From Frankiaceae bacterium (lineage in GTDB: Bacteria > Actinomycetota > Actinomycetes > JAFAQI01), in the NCBI GenBank assembly GCA_019239875.1, contig JAFAZI010000197.1:1-64000 (forward strand): a stretch of 64,000 nucleotides of DNA, in the 5' to 3' direction. Below are positions 17,008-31,929 of the stretch, in pieces (position 1 is the first letter of the stretch; each line of letters opens with the position of its first letter). Both the position numbers and the translations under genes were made by a program. The notes beneath the pieces are model-generated. The model did not search any database. It was given only the letters and a program-made list of their open reading frames with translations, and was not told the DNA's origin.

Positions 17008-17895
17008 ATGACTCAAGAGCGCCTCGATATCGCATCGGTCGGGTTCACCGGTAGCGAGGCCGCTCCCTCCGAGAGGTTGGGACTCCTCGACCGGCTCCGA
17101 GCCCGGCGGCGCACCTGGCTCGCCATTCGCGGGGTCCGTGAGTTCATCGTGTGCGCGGCCGTATACGTGTGCTACGACGGCACGCGATACCTCATCGCGC
17201 GCGACCACGACGCGGCCTACAAGCACGGCCGCGATCTGCTGAAGTTCGAGAACAGCTGGCACCTGAATCCCGAGCACGCGCTGAACCAGGTGTTCACCGC
17301 GCACATCTCGATAGGACTCCCGGCTGACTACATCTACGCGACGCTGCACTACATCGTCACGCCGTGGGTGCTGATCTGGTTGTGGCGCCGCTACCCGATG
17401 TCGTACTCGAACGCACGGTCGGTGATCATCGCCACCACGGTCGTCGGGCTGATCGGCTTCACGCTCTACCCCGTGGCGCCGCCGCGCCTGCTCGGCGGGT
17501 TCCAGGACACGATGTCTCACTTCTCTCACTGGGGCTGGTGGAGCGACGCGGGCTCCGCTCCGCGAGGCCTCGGGGCCGACACCAACCAGTTCGCCGCCAT
17601 GCCGTCGTTGCATGTTGGATGGGCGCTGTGGGCCGGCTATCAGATGGTGCGACACGGCCAGCATCGCGTCACCCGCTGGCTCGGCGCCCTGTACCCGATC
17701 GTGCTGTCGGTCGTCGTCATGGCGACGGCCAACCACTACCTGGTCGACGTCCTCGCCGGCGTCGTGGTGGTGGGAATCGGGGCGGTCATCGGGACCAACT
17801 TCACGAAGCTCACCAGGCGGATCTGGCCGGATCACGTTCCCGGTGCGATCCAGGCGACGGTGGCCAACCACGCCGAGTCCACCGCGCCTGCCTAG
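17008..17895 (+). CDS. PAP2-superfamily membrane phosphatase / inositol phosphotransferase-like
   Basis: AAMPSLHVGWALWAG and ANHYLVDVLAGVVVV PAP2 signature, multiple TMs. Confidence 0.87.
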   Translation: MTQERLDIASVGFTGSEAAPSERLGLLDRLRARRRTWLAIRGVREFIVCAAVYVCYDGTRYLIARDHDAAYKHGRDLLKFENSWHLNPEHALNQVFTAHISIGLPADYIYATLHYIVTPWVLIWLWRRYPMSYSNARSVIIATTVVGLIGFTLYPVAPPRLLGGFQDTMSHFSHWGWWSDAGSAPRGLGADTNQFAAMPSLHVGWALWAGYQMVRHGQHRVTRWLGALYPIVLSVVVMATANHYLVDVLAGVVVVGIGAVIGTNFTKLTRRIWPDHVPGAIQATVANHAESTAPA

Positions 17896-17923
17896 TGCCG
17901 CACGCCATCGACTCGGGGCACTG

Positions 17924-19570
17924 ATGCCCTCCACCTACACAGGGATCGGCGTCAGCAGCGGCGCCGCGGCCGGGCCGGTCGCGCGAGTGCACGGACCAGT
18001 GCTGCCGCAGCGCGACGGCGCGCCGGTCGACGTCGAGACGGAGTCCAACCGCGCTGCCGATGCGCTCGACGCCGTCGGCGGTGAGCTCGAGGCGCTTGCG
18101 CAGCGCGCCGGCGCTTCCGGGTCGGTGCTGGTCCGGCAGGCCCGGATCTCGCGTGACCCGTCCCTCGCCTCGATCGTCGGTCAGCTGGTCAGCTCCGGCC
18201 GGCCCGCGCCTCGGGCGGCGTGGGAGGGTTTCGGCGCCTACCGCGACATGCGCGCCGCCGACCCGATGCGCGCCGTCCCTGACCGCGTCGAGCTCGACGA
18301 CATCCGGGACCGGGTGGTGGCGAAGCTGCTCGGCGAGCCGGCGCCTGGGATCCCGGATCCTGGTACGCCGTTCGTGCTCGTCGCGCGCGACCTGTCGCCG
18401 GCTGTCACGGCGGGGCTCGACCCGCAGCGCGTCCTTGCGATCGTCACCGAGCGCGGTGGGCCGACGAGTCACACCGCAGTGCTGGCCAAGGCGCTCGGCA
18501 TCCCGGCGGTCGTGGCGTGCCCGGGCGCCGCATCACTGCGAAGCGGGCAGCAAGTGCTCGTCGACGGCGCTGCGGGCTCGGTCACGGCCGAACCCGATGC
18601 CGAGGCGCTCGGTGCGGTGAGCCGCCCCGGTGCATCGGCAGCCGGCGGGCCGAAGGGTCCCGGGCGCACGGCGGACGGTCGCCCCGTCACCCTGACGGCC
18701 GCGGTCGGATCGATGTCCGACGTGGCCGACGCGATCGAGGCGGGCGCCGAAGGGGTCGGCGTGTTCCGGACGGAGTTCGCGTTCCTCGACCGGTCGGAGC
18801 CGCCGTCGGTGGCCGAGCAGGCGGCCGCCTACCGCGAGGTGTTCGACGCCTTTCCCGGCCGGCAGGTGACGGTTCGCACGCTGGACATCGGCGCGGACAA
18901 ACCGGCGTCCTTCGTCCGACTCGGCGACCAGCCGAACCCTGCACTCGGCGTGCGCGGCCTGCGCGTCGCTCGCCGGCATCCCGACCTGCTCGGCGACCAG
19001 CTGACCGCGATCGCGAGCGCCAGCCGCGGAACCAAGGCCGAGGTGCGCGTGATGGCGCCGATGGTGGCGACCAGCGCGGAAGCGGCCTGGTTCGCCGCGC
19101 AGGCGCACCAGGCGGGTGTGAACACAACCGGCGTCATGGTGGAGGTGCCAGCGGCCGCCCTACGTGCCGCGGACCTGCTCCGCGTGGTCGACTTCGTGTC
19201 GGTCGGCAGCAACGATCTCGCGCAGTACACGTTCGCGACCGACCGGGCCGACGGCGAGCTCTCCGACCTGCTCGACCCGTGGCAGCCCGCCTTCCTCGAC
19301 CTTGTGGCGACCGTGCTGCGGGCGGGCGCCGTCGCGGGGCGCCCGGTCATGGTGTGCGGCGAGGCGCCGAGCGATCCGCTGTTGGCGCTGGTGCTCGTCG
19401 GCCTCGGTGCGGCCGGGTTGTCGATGACCCCGCGCGCCCTCGCCGACGTACGCATGACGTTGGCGCGCCACACCATCGACGACTGCATCAACGTCGCGGC
19501 GGCTGCTGTGTACGCCGACGGCCCGTCAGAGGCCCGGGCCCGAGTCCGCGAGGCCCTCGACCACCCCTGA
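17924..19570 (+). CDS. ptsI: phosphoenolpyruvate-protein phosphotransferase (PTS enzyme I)
   Basis: ERGGPTSHTAVLAKALGIPAVV active site His; GVGVFRTEFAFLDR; FVSVGSNDLAQYTFATDR; VMVCGEAPSDP. Confidence 0.92.
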   Translation: MPSTYTGIGVSSGAAAGPVARVHGPVLPQRDGAPVDVETESNRAADALDAVGGELEALAQRAGASGSVLVRQARISRDPSLASIVGQLVSSGRPAPRAAWEGFGAYRDMRAADPMRAVPDRVELDDIRDRVVAKLLGEPAPGIPDPGTPFVLVARDLSPAVTAGLDPQRVLAIVTERGGPTSHTAVLAKALGIPAVVACPGAASLRSGQQVLVDGAAGSVTAEPDAEALGAVSRPGASAAGGPKGPGRTADGRPVTLTAAVGSMSDVADAIEAGAEGVGVFRTEFAFLDRSEPPSVAEQAAAYREVFDAFPGRQVTVRTLDIGADKPASFVRLGDQPNPALGVRGLRVARRHPDLLGDQLTAIASASRGTKAEVRVMAPMVATSAEAAWFAAQAHQAGVNTTGVMVEVPAAALRAADLLRVVDFVSVGSNDLAQYTFATDRADGELSDLLDPWQPAFLDLVATVLRAGAVAGRPVMVCGEAPSDPLLALVLVGLGAAGLSMTPRALADVRMTLARHTIDDCINVAAAAVYADGPSEARARVREALDHP

Positions 19571-19581
19571 CCCGCCGCGGG

Positions 19582-21120
19582 TCAGCCGTCGAGCAGGCCG
19601 GGTGAGGTGTAGAGCAGACAACCGGCGACCCCGCGAGCGTTGGGCCGCCGGGCATCCGGGCGGTCGACGTTGGCGAACTCGGTCGCGAACTTGCGGTAGA
19701 TCGGCGCCCGCCCCTGCTCCCGGATCGCGATCATCGACTCGTCGTTGCGGTGCAGGCCCTGCGCGTTCCAGTTCTCGCTGCCGGTCAACACGAGATTCTG
19801 GTTCTGCTTGCCGCCGATGGCGCCGCTCACCAGCAGGTACTTGGAGTGCACGAACAGGCAGCGCGGCACGACCGGGAAATCGGGGTTGTGGAACTCGGGC
19901 CGGATCCCCTGCCACATGCGGAAGGTCGGTCCTTGCAACGGCGCCAGCTGCCGAAAGGTCTCGACGTCGGTCTCGCTGTAGACCAGCTGCACGTCACAAC
20001 CGACCCGAATCAGGCGCTGGAGCTGTCGGGTGATCTGTGGCCGGTCGTGGAACTGGTACATCGCGATCTGGATCAGCGTCCGGCCGCGTGTCATGTGGCC
20101 CAGGGCGTGTCGGACCCGCCGGTAGGACGGCGTCGCGCCGGGATCGGTGCAGTTCGTGACCTCGCTGAGCAGGTTCGCCACGGTGTCTACCCGCGCGTCC
20201 TGATGCTTGGTGTCGGTCCGGCCCTTCTTCGGGAAGCCCTGGTTCGGCCCGCCCTTGATCTGGCCGTGGAATGAGGGGTCGTTGCGGGGGAAGAAGTAGC
20301 TGCTGACCCGGGCCGTGCCGACCCGATGGGAGCGCGTGGTGCCCATCGCACCCCCGAGATTCGGGTGGCGACGGCTCGTGAGAAGCGTCTTGAAGTACCG
20401 GTGGTAGCGCGCGAAGGCCGACGTGCCGCCGACGAGCTGCACTGCATTGTTGTAGGTGTTGTTCTCCGCCTCCGGCGTGAGGTTCTGTGACGTCACGATC
20501 ATCGCCGGCTTGCGGTGGCGTCCGGTCTGCGAGACGAGCAGCACCTTCGAGTGCATGATGTTGTCGCCCGCGCAGGCCGTGTCCTTGGAGTGGTGGGTGC
20601 AGACCACGAGCTGTGACGGTCGCTTCAGCCCGCTGGCGGGCGCACGGAGCATGGTGTACGCCGGATTGGGCGCGGGATAGCTCGACCGTGGAACGCCGCC
20701 GTCGAAGACCACGCGCACCCGAGCATGTGCGGTGTTCTGGGCCCAGATCAGCGCCTTCACGAGGCGGCCGATCGCGCCGTCGTCACGGATGCCGTCCGAG
20801 CCAGGCGCACTGTCGAACAGGTACATCGCGAGCTCGATCGTCGGATGGTGCTTCGCGTCGGCCTTCACCTGGGTGACGCTGCAGATGAGGGACGTCATCG
20901 CATGCGTGATCCGGTCCTGGTCGGCTCGCGACTTGCCCAGCGGATTGGTGAAGTACGCGCTGGATCTCGGGTGGGCCTGGATCAGGCCACCGCACGGCCC
21001 GGACGGCACCGCCGTGGCGGGGGTCGGCGCGACGACGGTGCCGCTGACCAGTCCGGAGGTCATCAGCGCTGCCGATGCCAGCGCGGCATGGCGCAACACG
21101 CGGCGTGCGCGGCGTCGCAT
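19582..21120 (-). CDS. secreted phospholipase D-like protein with two HKD motifs
   Basis: Signal peptide MRRRARRVLRHAALASAALMTSGLVSG; IMHSKVLLVSQ and VHSKYLLVSG HxK motifs. Confidence 0.87.
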   Translation of the reverse strand: MRRRARRVLRHAALASAALMTSGLVSGTVVAPTPATAVPSGPCGGLIQAHPRSSAYFTNPLGKSRADQDRITHAMTSLICSVTQVKADAKHHPTIELAMYLFDSAPGSDGIRDDGAIGRLVKALIWAQNTAHARVRVVFDGGVPRSSYPAPNPAYTMLRAPASGLKRPSQLVVCTHHSKDTACAGDNIMHSKVLLVSQTGRHRKPAMIVTSQNLTPEAENNTYNNAVQLVGGTSAFARYHRYFKTLLTSRRHPNLGGAMGTTRSHRVGTARVSSYFFPRNDPSFHGQIKGGPNQGFPKKGRTDTKHQDARVDTVANLLSEVTNCTDPGATPSYRRVRHALGHMTRGRTLIQIAMYQFHDRPQITRQLQRLIRVGCDVQLVYSETDVETFRQLAPLQGPTFRMWQGIRPEFHNPDFPVVPRCLFVHSKYLLVSGAIGGKQNQNLVLTGSENWNAQGLHRNDESMIAIREQGRAPIYRKFATEFANVDRPDARRPNARGVAGCLLYTSPGLLDG

Positions 21121-21265
21121 GGTCCCCCCGTGGCTGGGTCGGCGGTCGGTGGTGAATGGTTCGACGCGTGCGTCGCCCACCCCTGTCATGTCGTCATTCG
21201 AACAACGATGATGAACCGGTTTGGTTGCGCGATTTGGCGCAACCCTGAATTGTTACTGTCGCCCG

Positions 21266-24263
<2,998 letters not shown>

Positions 24264-24449
24264 GCTGTCAATCTACAACATTTGCTTCGGACAACCAAAC
24301 CATTTTGCTGGCCTAACAGTTATGACGTTTGTCACAATCCGATCCGCTCAAGTCCTCAAGAATCTGCGCGTTGTGGCCGTACTGAGCACAGAAGTGCTTT
24401 ACCGTTGGGCACTTCCTGCCCCCTTCCCCAGGCCGGAGTAAGGCACCGA

Positions 24450-26090
24450 ATGCACCACCGCTCATCGATGTTCCGTGGTCTGACGGCCGTTGCCGTCAGC
24501 CTCGCGATCGCCGCACCGATCGGTCTGTCCAGCCTCCCCGCGCACTCGGCGGCGAAGGTGATCGACGGGCCCGACGTCGCGTCGTACCAGCATCCGAGCC
24601 CGAGCCACCGCTATCCGTACGGGCAGCCGATCCGCTGGAACCAGGTCCGCAAGGCGGGCAAGGAGTTCGCGATCGTCAAGGCCACCGAAGGCCTGACCTA
24701 CACGAACCCGAACTTTGCCGGGCCGCACTTCAACGACTACGCGGACGCCGCCGCGGCGGGCCTGGTCCACGGCGCGTATCACTTCGCCCGACCTGCTTTC
24801 CCGATCGTCGCCTCCGCGCGGTCGCAGGCGCGCTACTTCGCACGGGTCGTCGGGCCGGTCACCACCAAGTCGACCCTCCCACCGGCACTCGACCTCGAGG
24901 TCGACGGCGGCCTGAACCCGCCCCAGCTCGTGACGTGGGCACAGGCGTTCTTGCTGCAGCTGCGCAAGATGACCAACCGCACGCCGATGCTCTACACCTA
25001 TCCGAGCTTCTGGACGACGAACCTCGCGGACCCGAAGGCGTTCGCCCGCTACCCGCTGTGGATGGCGGAGTACGGCGTCTCGCACGCGCCGGTCGCCGAC
25101 CTGTGGCAGTACACGTCCACCGCTCAGGTGAAGGGCATCGTGGGCGATGTCGATGTGTCCAAGTACGTCGGCACGTCGTCGACCGCCCTGCCGTGGAAGA
25201 CCCTCGCCAACGGCACGATCTCGACACCATGGAAGGCAACCGCCCCCGGCCCGCCGCAGCACGCCGCGGCGACCATCGACGGCACCACGGCAACGATCAC
25301 CTGGATCCCAGGCGACGCCGGCACCCAGCGCGTGACGAAGTACGTCGTGACCGCGAACCCCGGCGGCGCGACGACGACGGTGAGCGGGTCGACGTTCCTC
25401 GCCTCGGTCAACGACCTCACCACCGGTACGCCGTACACCTTCACCGTGACCGCCGTGAACAAGGTCGGCCCTGGCAAGCCATCGGCGTCGACCAACACGG
25501 TGATCCCGACGGTTCCGACCGAGCTCTCGGCCGCGGTCAACGACTCCTCGAAGTTCGGTGAGCCGTTGCCGCTGCGTGCCCGGTTGCGGCGAAGTGACAC
25601 GAAGGCTGCGTTGGCCAAACAACCGGTGCTGATCTTCCGGCGCCACGCCGGCGGGCGATGGAAGCGAATCGAGAAGCTCAGCACCAATCGGAAGGGGCGG
25701 GTGCACACCGTCCTGCATCCGAAGAGCTCCGCCCAGCTCGAGGCGGTCTTTCCGGGCGCGACCGGAGTCGCCCGTGCCGCGACGTTCGAGCGGTACACGG
25801 TGACGCCGAACGTCAGCGCGCGGCTCTCGGCGCCTGCGGTCCACCATGGTCGTCAGGTGACCCTCGATGGCGCGGTCAAGCCATTCGTCGTCGGACAGCA
25901 GGTGGCACGACAGCGAAAGATCGACGGCAAGTGGGTCACCCGCGGCCGGACCACCGTGGACAACCGCGGCCACTACCTGTTCCTGATCCGGCCGAACTTC
26001 GTCGGTGACTACGTCTTCCGCGTCGTTGCGGCCGCGACGGCTCGCCGCGGCCAAGGCTTCTCGACCAAGGTCCAGCTCACCGCCACCTGA
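24450..26090 (+). CDS. secreted GH25 lysozyme with fibronectin type III and Ig-like C-terminal domains
   Basis: Signal peptide; IDGPDVASYQHP...FAIVKATEGLTYTNPNF...GAYHFARP...LDLEVDGG; FN3 region PGPPQHAAATIDGTTATITW. Confidence 0.9.
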   Translation: MHHRSSMFRGLTAVAVSLAIAAPIGLSSLPAHSAAKVIDGPDVASYQHPSPSHRYPYGQPIRWNQVRKAGKEFAIVKATEGLTYTNPNFAGPHFNDYADAAAAGLVHGAYHFARPAFPIVASARSQARYFARVVGPVTTKSTLPPALDLEVDGGLNPPQLVTWAQAFLLQLRKMTNRTPMLYTYPSFWTTNLADPKAFARYPLWMAEYGVSHAPVADLWQYTSTAQVKGIVGDVDVSKYVGTSSTALPWKTLANGTISTPWKATAPGPPQHAAATIDGTTATITWIPGDAGTQRVTKYVVTANPGGATTTVSGSTFLASVNDLTTGTPYTFTVTAVNKVGPGKPSASTNTVIPTVPTELSAAVNDSSKFGEPLPLRARLRRSDTKAALAKQPVLIFRRHAGGRWKRIEKLSTNRKGRVHTVLHPKSSAQLEAVFPGATGVARAATFERYTVTPNVSARLSAPAVHHGRQVTLDGAVKPFVVGQQVARQRKIDGKWVTRGRTTVDNRGHYLFLIRPNFVGDYVFRVVAAATARRGQGFSTKVQLTAT

Positions 26091-26112
26091 CCCGGCTCAG
26101 GCCCGAAATCTC

Positions 26113-26208
26113 CCCGTTTCTGAACACAACGGCGCGCGGACGATGTTGTCGGAGCGCGAGAGAAGCGTGCGCGATCGCTGACGCGCGCTCGTTGTGTTCA
26201 GAAACGGG
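26113..26208. repeat. intergenic palindromic element (family B), 19-bp perfect terminal inverted repeats
   Basis: cccgtttctgaacacaacg (26113-26131) / cgttgtgttcagaaacggg (26190-26208); inner GCGCGCG pairs too. Confidence 0.85.
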
Positions 26209-26253
26209 CGAGGGTCGACGGGGGCTCGACCGCAATCACGTGGCGATGTTTTG

Positions 26254-27933
<1,680 letters not shown>

Positions 27934-27955
27934 CGTCGGTTCGGTCACGACCCCG

Positions 27956-29191
27956 CTAGCCGAGCTGCAGCGGCAGCGGGGCAGGACGACCGAGGTGGTA
28001 GCCCTGACCCCACGCGACGCCGAGCTCACGGAGTACGACGAGTTCGTCCTCGGTCTCGATCCCCTCAGCGATGATCGTGGCGCCCGTCTCGGCCGCGAAC
28101 TGGACGAGGCTGGTGACGAGCGCCCGTTTCGCAGGATCCGTGTCGATCGCGGTGATGAGCGCGATGTCGAGCTTGATGATGTCCGGTGCCATCCGCAGGA
28201 TGTGCTCGAGTCCGGCGTAGCCCGTCCCGGCGTCGTCGACCGCTATCCGGCCACCGCGCTCGATGAAGTCCGCGAGGTTGCTGCGCAGCTCGCAGTAGTC
28301 CTCGACCTTCGTGTGCTCGGTGATCTCGAGGACGATCCGGTCGGCCGGCAGCCGGCGCAGGTACGACGCGAACTCCATCGTGCAGGCCGTGCTCGCGGAG
28401 AGGTTCAGCGACACGAACGCGCCCGCCGGCAGCTCGTCGAGGTTCGACAGCGCGAGGGCGACCGCGGCGAGCTCGAGCAGCTCGAGGCGGTCGACGAGCG
28501 CTGCCTCCGCAAACCACTCGTTGGGTGGTCGCGTCACCGGGCCGGCGAAACGCGCCAGCGCCTCCGCGCCGACGATCGACCGTGTCGCGAGGTCGACGAC
28601 GGGCTGGTACGCGATCGACATTGTGCCGGGCACGAGAGCGGCATCGATCCGCTCCGCCCGTTCCGCCGCGAGGATGGCTGCCTCGTGCTCGATCGCGTGC
28701 TGCAGCTCGAGTTCGGCGACGAGCGTGTCAGTGTGCTCGCGGAGCCGCTGGTACAGCGCCCGGGTCTCCAGCAGGTTGCGGACGCGAAGCACGACGTCCA
28801 CGGCGTCGACCGGCTTGGTGAGGAAGTCCTTCGCGCCGTCGGCGAGCGCGTTGCGGCGGGTGTTGTCACTGATGTCGGCGGTCAGCACGAGCACCGGGAC
28901 GAATTCCTCCGGGTCGAGCGCCGAGTTGAGGCAGGCCAGGAACGTCAGGCCGTCCAGCCCCGGCATGTGCAGGTCGAGGATGACGAGGTCCGGCGGCTCG
29001 GTCGAGCACTCCGCCAGAGCCAGGACCGGATCCGTGTAGCCCACGACCTCGCCGACGCCCGCGTGACGCAGCATCCGGTCGACGACGTCCACGTTGGCGG
29101 CGACGTCGTCGACGACCACGACGCGAGCGTCCCGGAGCACGTCCGTCGGGTCGTCGGCCAGGACTGGCCGGGCGATGTTGGACCGGATCAT
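27956..29191 (-). CDS. response regulator with EAL c-di-GMP phosphodiesterase domain
   Basis: REC VVVDDVAANVDVV...LVILDLHMPGLDG; EAL IVGAEALARF, IAVDDAGTGYAGL, IAEGIET; ATGA overlap with upstream hybrid kinase. Confidence 0.94.
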   Translation of the reverse strand: MIRSNIARPVLADDPTDVLRDARVVVVDDVAANVDVVDRMLRHAGVGEVVGYTDPVLALAECSTEPPDLVILDLHMPGLDGLTFLACLNSALDPEEFVPVLVLTADISDNTRRNALADGAKDFLTKPVDAVDVVLRVRNLLETRALYQRLREHTDTLVAELELQHAIEHEAAILAAERAERIDAALVPGTMSIAYQPVVDLATRSIVGAEALARFAGPVTRPPNEWFAEAALVDRLELLELAAVALALSNLDELPAGAFVSLNLSASTACTMEFASYLRRLPADRIVLEITEHTKVEDYCELRSNLADFIERGGRIAVDDAGTGYAGLEHILRMAPDIIKLDIALITAIDTDPAKRALVTSLVQFAAETGATIIAEGIETEDELVVLRELGVAWGQGYHLGRPAPLPLQLG

Positions 29192-31602
29192 CGAGACACT
29201 CCTGTGGCCTGGACGATGTCGAGCAGCTGCCGGACATCGATCGGTTTGGTGAGGTATTCACTCGCACCTTCGGCTTTCAGGCGCTCGAGCGTCGACGGTG
29301 TGGCGTCGGCACTGATGACGACCACGGAGATACCGGCCGTCGCGGGGTTGCCCTGCAGGCTGGCGAGTACGGCGTCACCGGGAGCGTCCGGCAGGTGCAG
29401 GTCGAGCAGGATCAGGTCCGGCTGATGCTGACGAGCGAGCGCGATGCCTTCGGCGGCGGTCGTCGCGGTGAGCAGCCGAACCCCGAAGGCACGACCGAGG
29501 ACCCGCTCCACGAGGCGGAAGTTCGCCGGGTTGTCCTCGATCTGCAAGACGGTGCGCTGGAATGACTCGTCGGCTCGCTCGGCCGGCATCCCTGGGATCG
29601 CGGCGATCACGTCGCCCTCGACCTCCGTCGGCTCCGCCGCCGGCAGCTCGATCCAGAAGGTGCTGCCTTGCCCCACCTCGCTGTCGACGTCGATCACCCC
29701 GCCCATCGCGTCCATCAGGTGCCGCGACAGGGTCAGCCCGATGCCGGTGCCCTCGACCTCGCCAGCGTGCTTCTCCAGCCGCTGGAACGGCGCGAAGACC
29801 TGATCGCGCTCGTCGTCGTCGAAACCGAGGCCGGTGTCGGACACGAAGATCCGCGCGACGCCATCGGCTTCCTGGCGACTCGAGACGGTGACCGAGCCGT
29901 TCGGCCGGTTGTATTTCACGGCGTTCGTGAGGAGGTTCAGCAGCACCTGCTGCAACCGTTGCCGGTCGGCCATCACGGTCCGCACCTGGCCGTCGTCGGT
30001 GACGAACAGGCTGACCCCCCGTTCGTCCGCCGCTGGCCGCACCATGTTGACGGCGATGTCGAGCACCTCCGCGACGTCGACCGGCTCGACGGACATCGAC
30101 AGCCGGCCGGACTCGATGCGCGAGATGTCGAGCACCTCGTTGATGAGGGCGAGCAGATGCCGGCCGCTGGACATGATCTGCTGGACCGGCTGGCTCTGCT
30201 CCTGCTGCAGGCCTTCGATCTCGAGGATCTGCGCGTAGCCGAGGATGGCGTTCAGCGGCGTACGAAGCTCGTGGCTCATCCGCGACAGGAACTCGCTCTT
30301 GGAGCGGTTCGCCGCGTCCGCTGCGGCCTGCGCGGCTTCCCTTACCTCGGCGGCGTGGTGCCGATCGTCGATGTCGAGTGCGTAGACGAACACCGAGCCG
30401 TCGGGCACCTGTGCGCTTCTTGCCGGGACAATGACCGCCTCGACCCAGCGGGACTCGCCCGCGCCCATCCGCAGCCGGAACTCCATCGTCGTGGCCACGC
30501 CCTCCGGCTCCGATGCGGCGAAGCGGAGCGCGTCGCGCACACCCGTGGCGTCGACGGGATCGACATGACGCGCGACGAAGTCTGCCTCGACGGTGTCGGC
30601 TTCGGAGATACCGAACCGTTGCTCGATGTTCGGGCTCACGTACGACGCGGTCCCGTCCGCGGAGTCGAGCACCATCATCACGAGCGGGCCGGTCGACACG
30701 AGCCGGTTGATGAACAGCCGCGCTTCGCCGAGCTCCTGGTTGGCGCTCGCGAGTGACTCGGTGCGCTGGTCGGCCAGATCCTCGGCGTATCGGCGGCGGC
30801 GGGTGAGCGTCTCGATCACGATCGTGAGCAACGTTGCGAGCGCCAGCCCGGCGCCGAGCACGAGCCACGGGAGCGCGGCGGTCCACCAGCCGACGAGGTC
30901 GCCGCGGGCGGTGAGGTACATGCTCCACTCGTTGTCGCCGACGAGGAACGCCGTGCGGCTGCTCGGGTTGCCGACGATCGGCAGGTTGGCGTCGTTGGTG
31001 AACACCAGCGACGACGGGCGGTCGGTCGGTGCGGCGTACAGCGCGCCGCGCAGGTCGCTGAACGGCGACGCGACGGTCGAGACCGGGGTGGGGTCGATGG
31101 CGGACTCGACGAAGACGACCCGCCCGGCGATCGGTACGGCGATGCCCATCACGGGTCCGGACCGTGTGGGAACGACCATCGATGCGCCGGTCAACGAGTG
31201 CGCGCCAGCGTCCGCGAGGGTGAGATGCGCCTTGCCGGTCAGGATCGACCCGACCTGCTGCCCACCGCCGACGACGCCTTCGATGCGGTAACCGCGAGCG
31301 GTCGGGCGGACCACTGCGACGAAGGCCTGTTCGCCCGCGAGGAATGGCTTGGCGCCAGCAGTCAGGGTCTGCTGAGCGTCGCCGGGGTCGGCGGCCGCCA
31401 CTGCGCCGAGCTCCTTCAGTGAGGCGAGCTGCTCCTGGAACGTGGCCTCGATCAGATAGGTGACCGCGGCGGCTCGCTCGTCGAGGATCCGGGTGCGCTC
31501 GCTCGCGACCGACGTACGCATCGCCACGCAGCCGAGGATTGAGAGGCCGGCGATCAGCGCCGCCGTGCCGATCGACAGCGGGCGAAGTATTCGACTGAGC
31601 AT
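29188..31602 (-). CDS. hybrid sensor histidine kinase (TM sensor-PAS-HisKA-HATPase-REC)
   Basis: SEFLSRMSHELRTPLNAILGYAQILE; LLTNAVKYNRPNG; GTGIGLTLSRHLMDAMGG; REC LQIEDNPANFRLV...LILLDLHLPDAPG. Confidence 0.94.
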   Translation of the reverse strand: MLSRILRPLSIGTAALIAGLSILGCVAMRTSVASERTRILDERAAAVTYLIEATFQEQLASLKELGAVAAADPGDAQQTLTAGAKPFLAGEQAFVAVVRPTARGYRIEGVVGGGQQVGSILTGKAHLTLADAGAHSLTGASMVVPTRSGPVMGIAVPIAGRVVFVESAIDPTPVSTVASPFSDLRGALYAAPTDRPSSLVFTNDANLPIVGNPSSRTAFLVGDNEWSMYLTARGDLVGWWTAALPWLVLGAGLALATLLTIVIETLTRRRRYAEDLADQRTESLASANQELGEARLFINRLVSTGPLVMMVLDSADGTASYVSPNIEQRFGISEADTVEADFVARHVDPVDATGVRDALRFAASEPEGVATTMEFRLRMGAGESRWVEAVIVPARSAQVPDGSVFVYALDIDDRHHAAEVREAAQAAADAANRSKSEFLSRMSHELRTPLNAILGYAQILEIEGLQQEQSQPVQQIMSSGRHLLALINEVLDISRIESGRLSMSVEPVDVAEVLDIAVNMVRPAADERGVSLFVTDDGQVRTVMADRQRLQQVLLNLLTNAVKYNRPNGSVTVSSRQEADGVARIFVSDTGLGFDDDERDQVFAPFQRLEKHAGEVEGTGIGLTLSRHLMDAMGGVIDVDSEVGQGSTFWIELPAAEPTEVEGDVIAAIPGMPAERADESFQRTVLQIEDNPANFRLVERVLGRAFGVRLLTATTAAEGIALARQHQPDLILLDLHLPDAPGDAVLASLQGNPATAGISVVVISADATPSTLERLKAEGASEYLTKPIDVRQLLDIVQATGVSR

Positions 31603-31793
31603 CTCGAGCCTCCTGGTCAGTGCGATCGCGACTGAGCAGGGCGGCTCTGGTCGGGAGCTACGCGGCTTGTGCCGTACCGAAATTGTCCGGTTTGGACCCA
31701 TGCGTCGTGAATGGCTAGTCGGAGTGGTTTTGCCCCTACTCGCGATGACGGGGCCGAATGCCGTAGTGACGAGGCCGATCGGGTGACCCCAAT

Positions 31794-31857
31794 CGCCCAA
31801 CCGTCTCGAATCGTTGGTTTGAGGCAACTGAAACCAACGATTCGAGACGGTTGGACG
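31794..31857. repeat. 64-bp palindromic repeat family A, copy 2
   Basis: cgcccaaccgtctcgaatcgttggtttgaggcaactgaaaccaacgattcgagacggttggacg. Confidence 0.95.
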
Positions 31858-31929
31858 AAAGGCTGGGCAACCTTTTGCCCGGGATGGCGGTCTGATGTGT
31901 GATCGGTACGGCGAGACCTGGGGGTCGAC

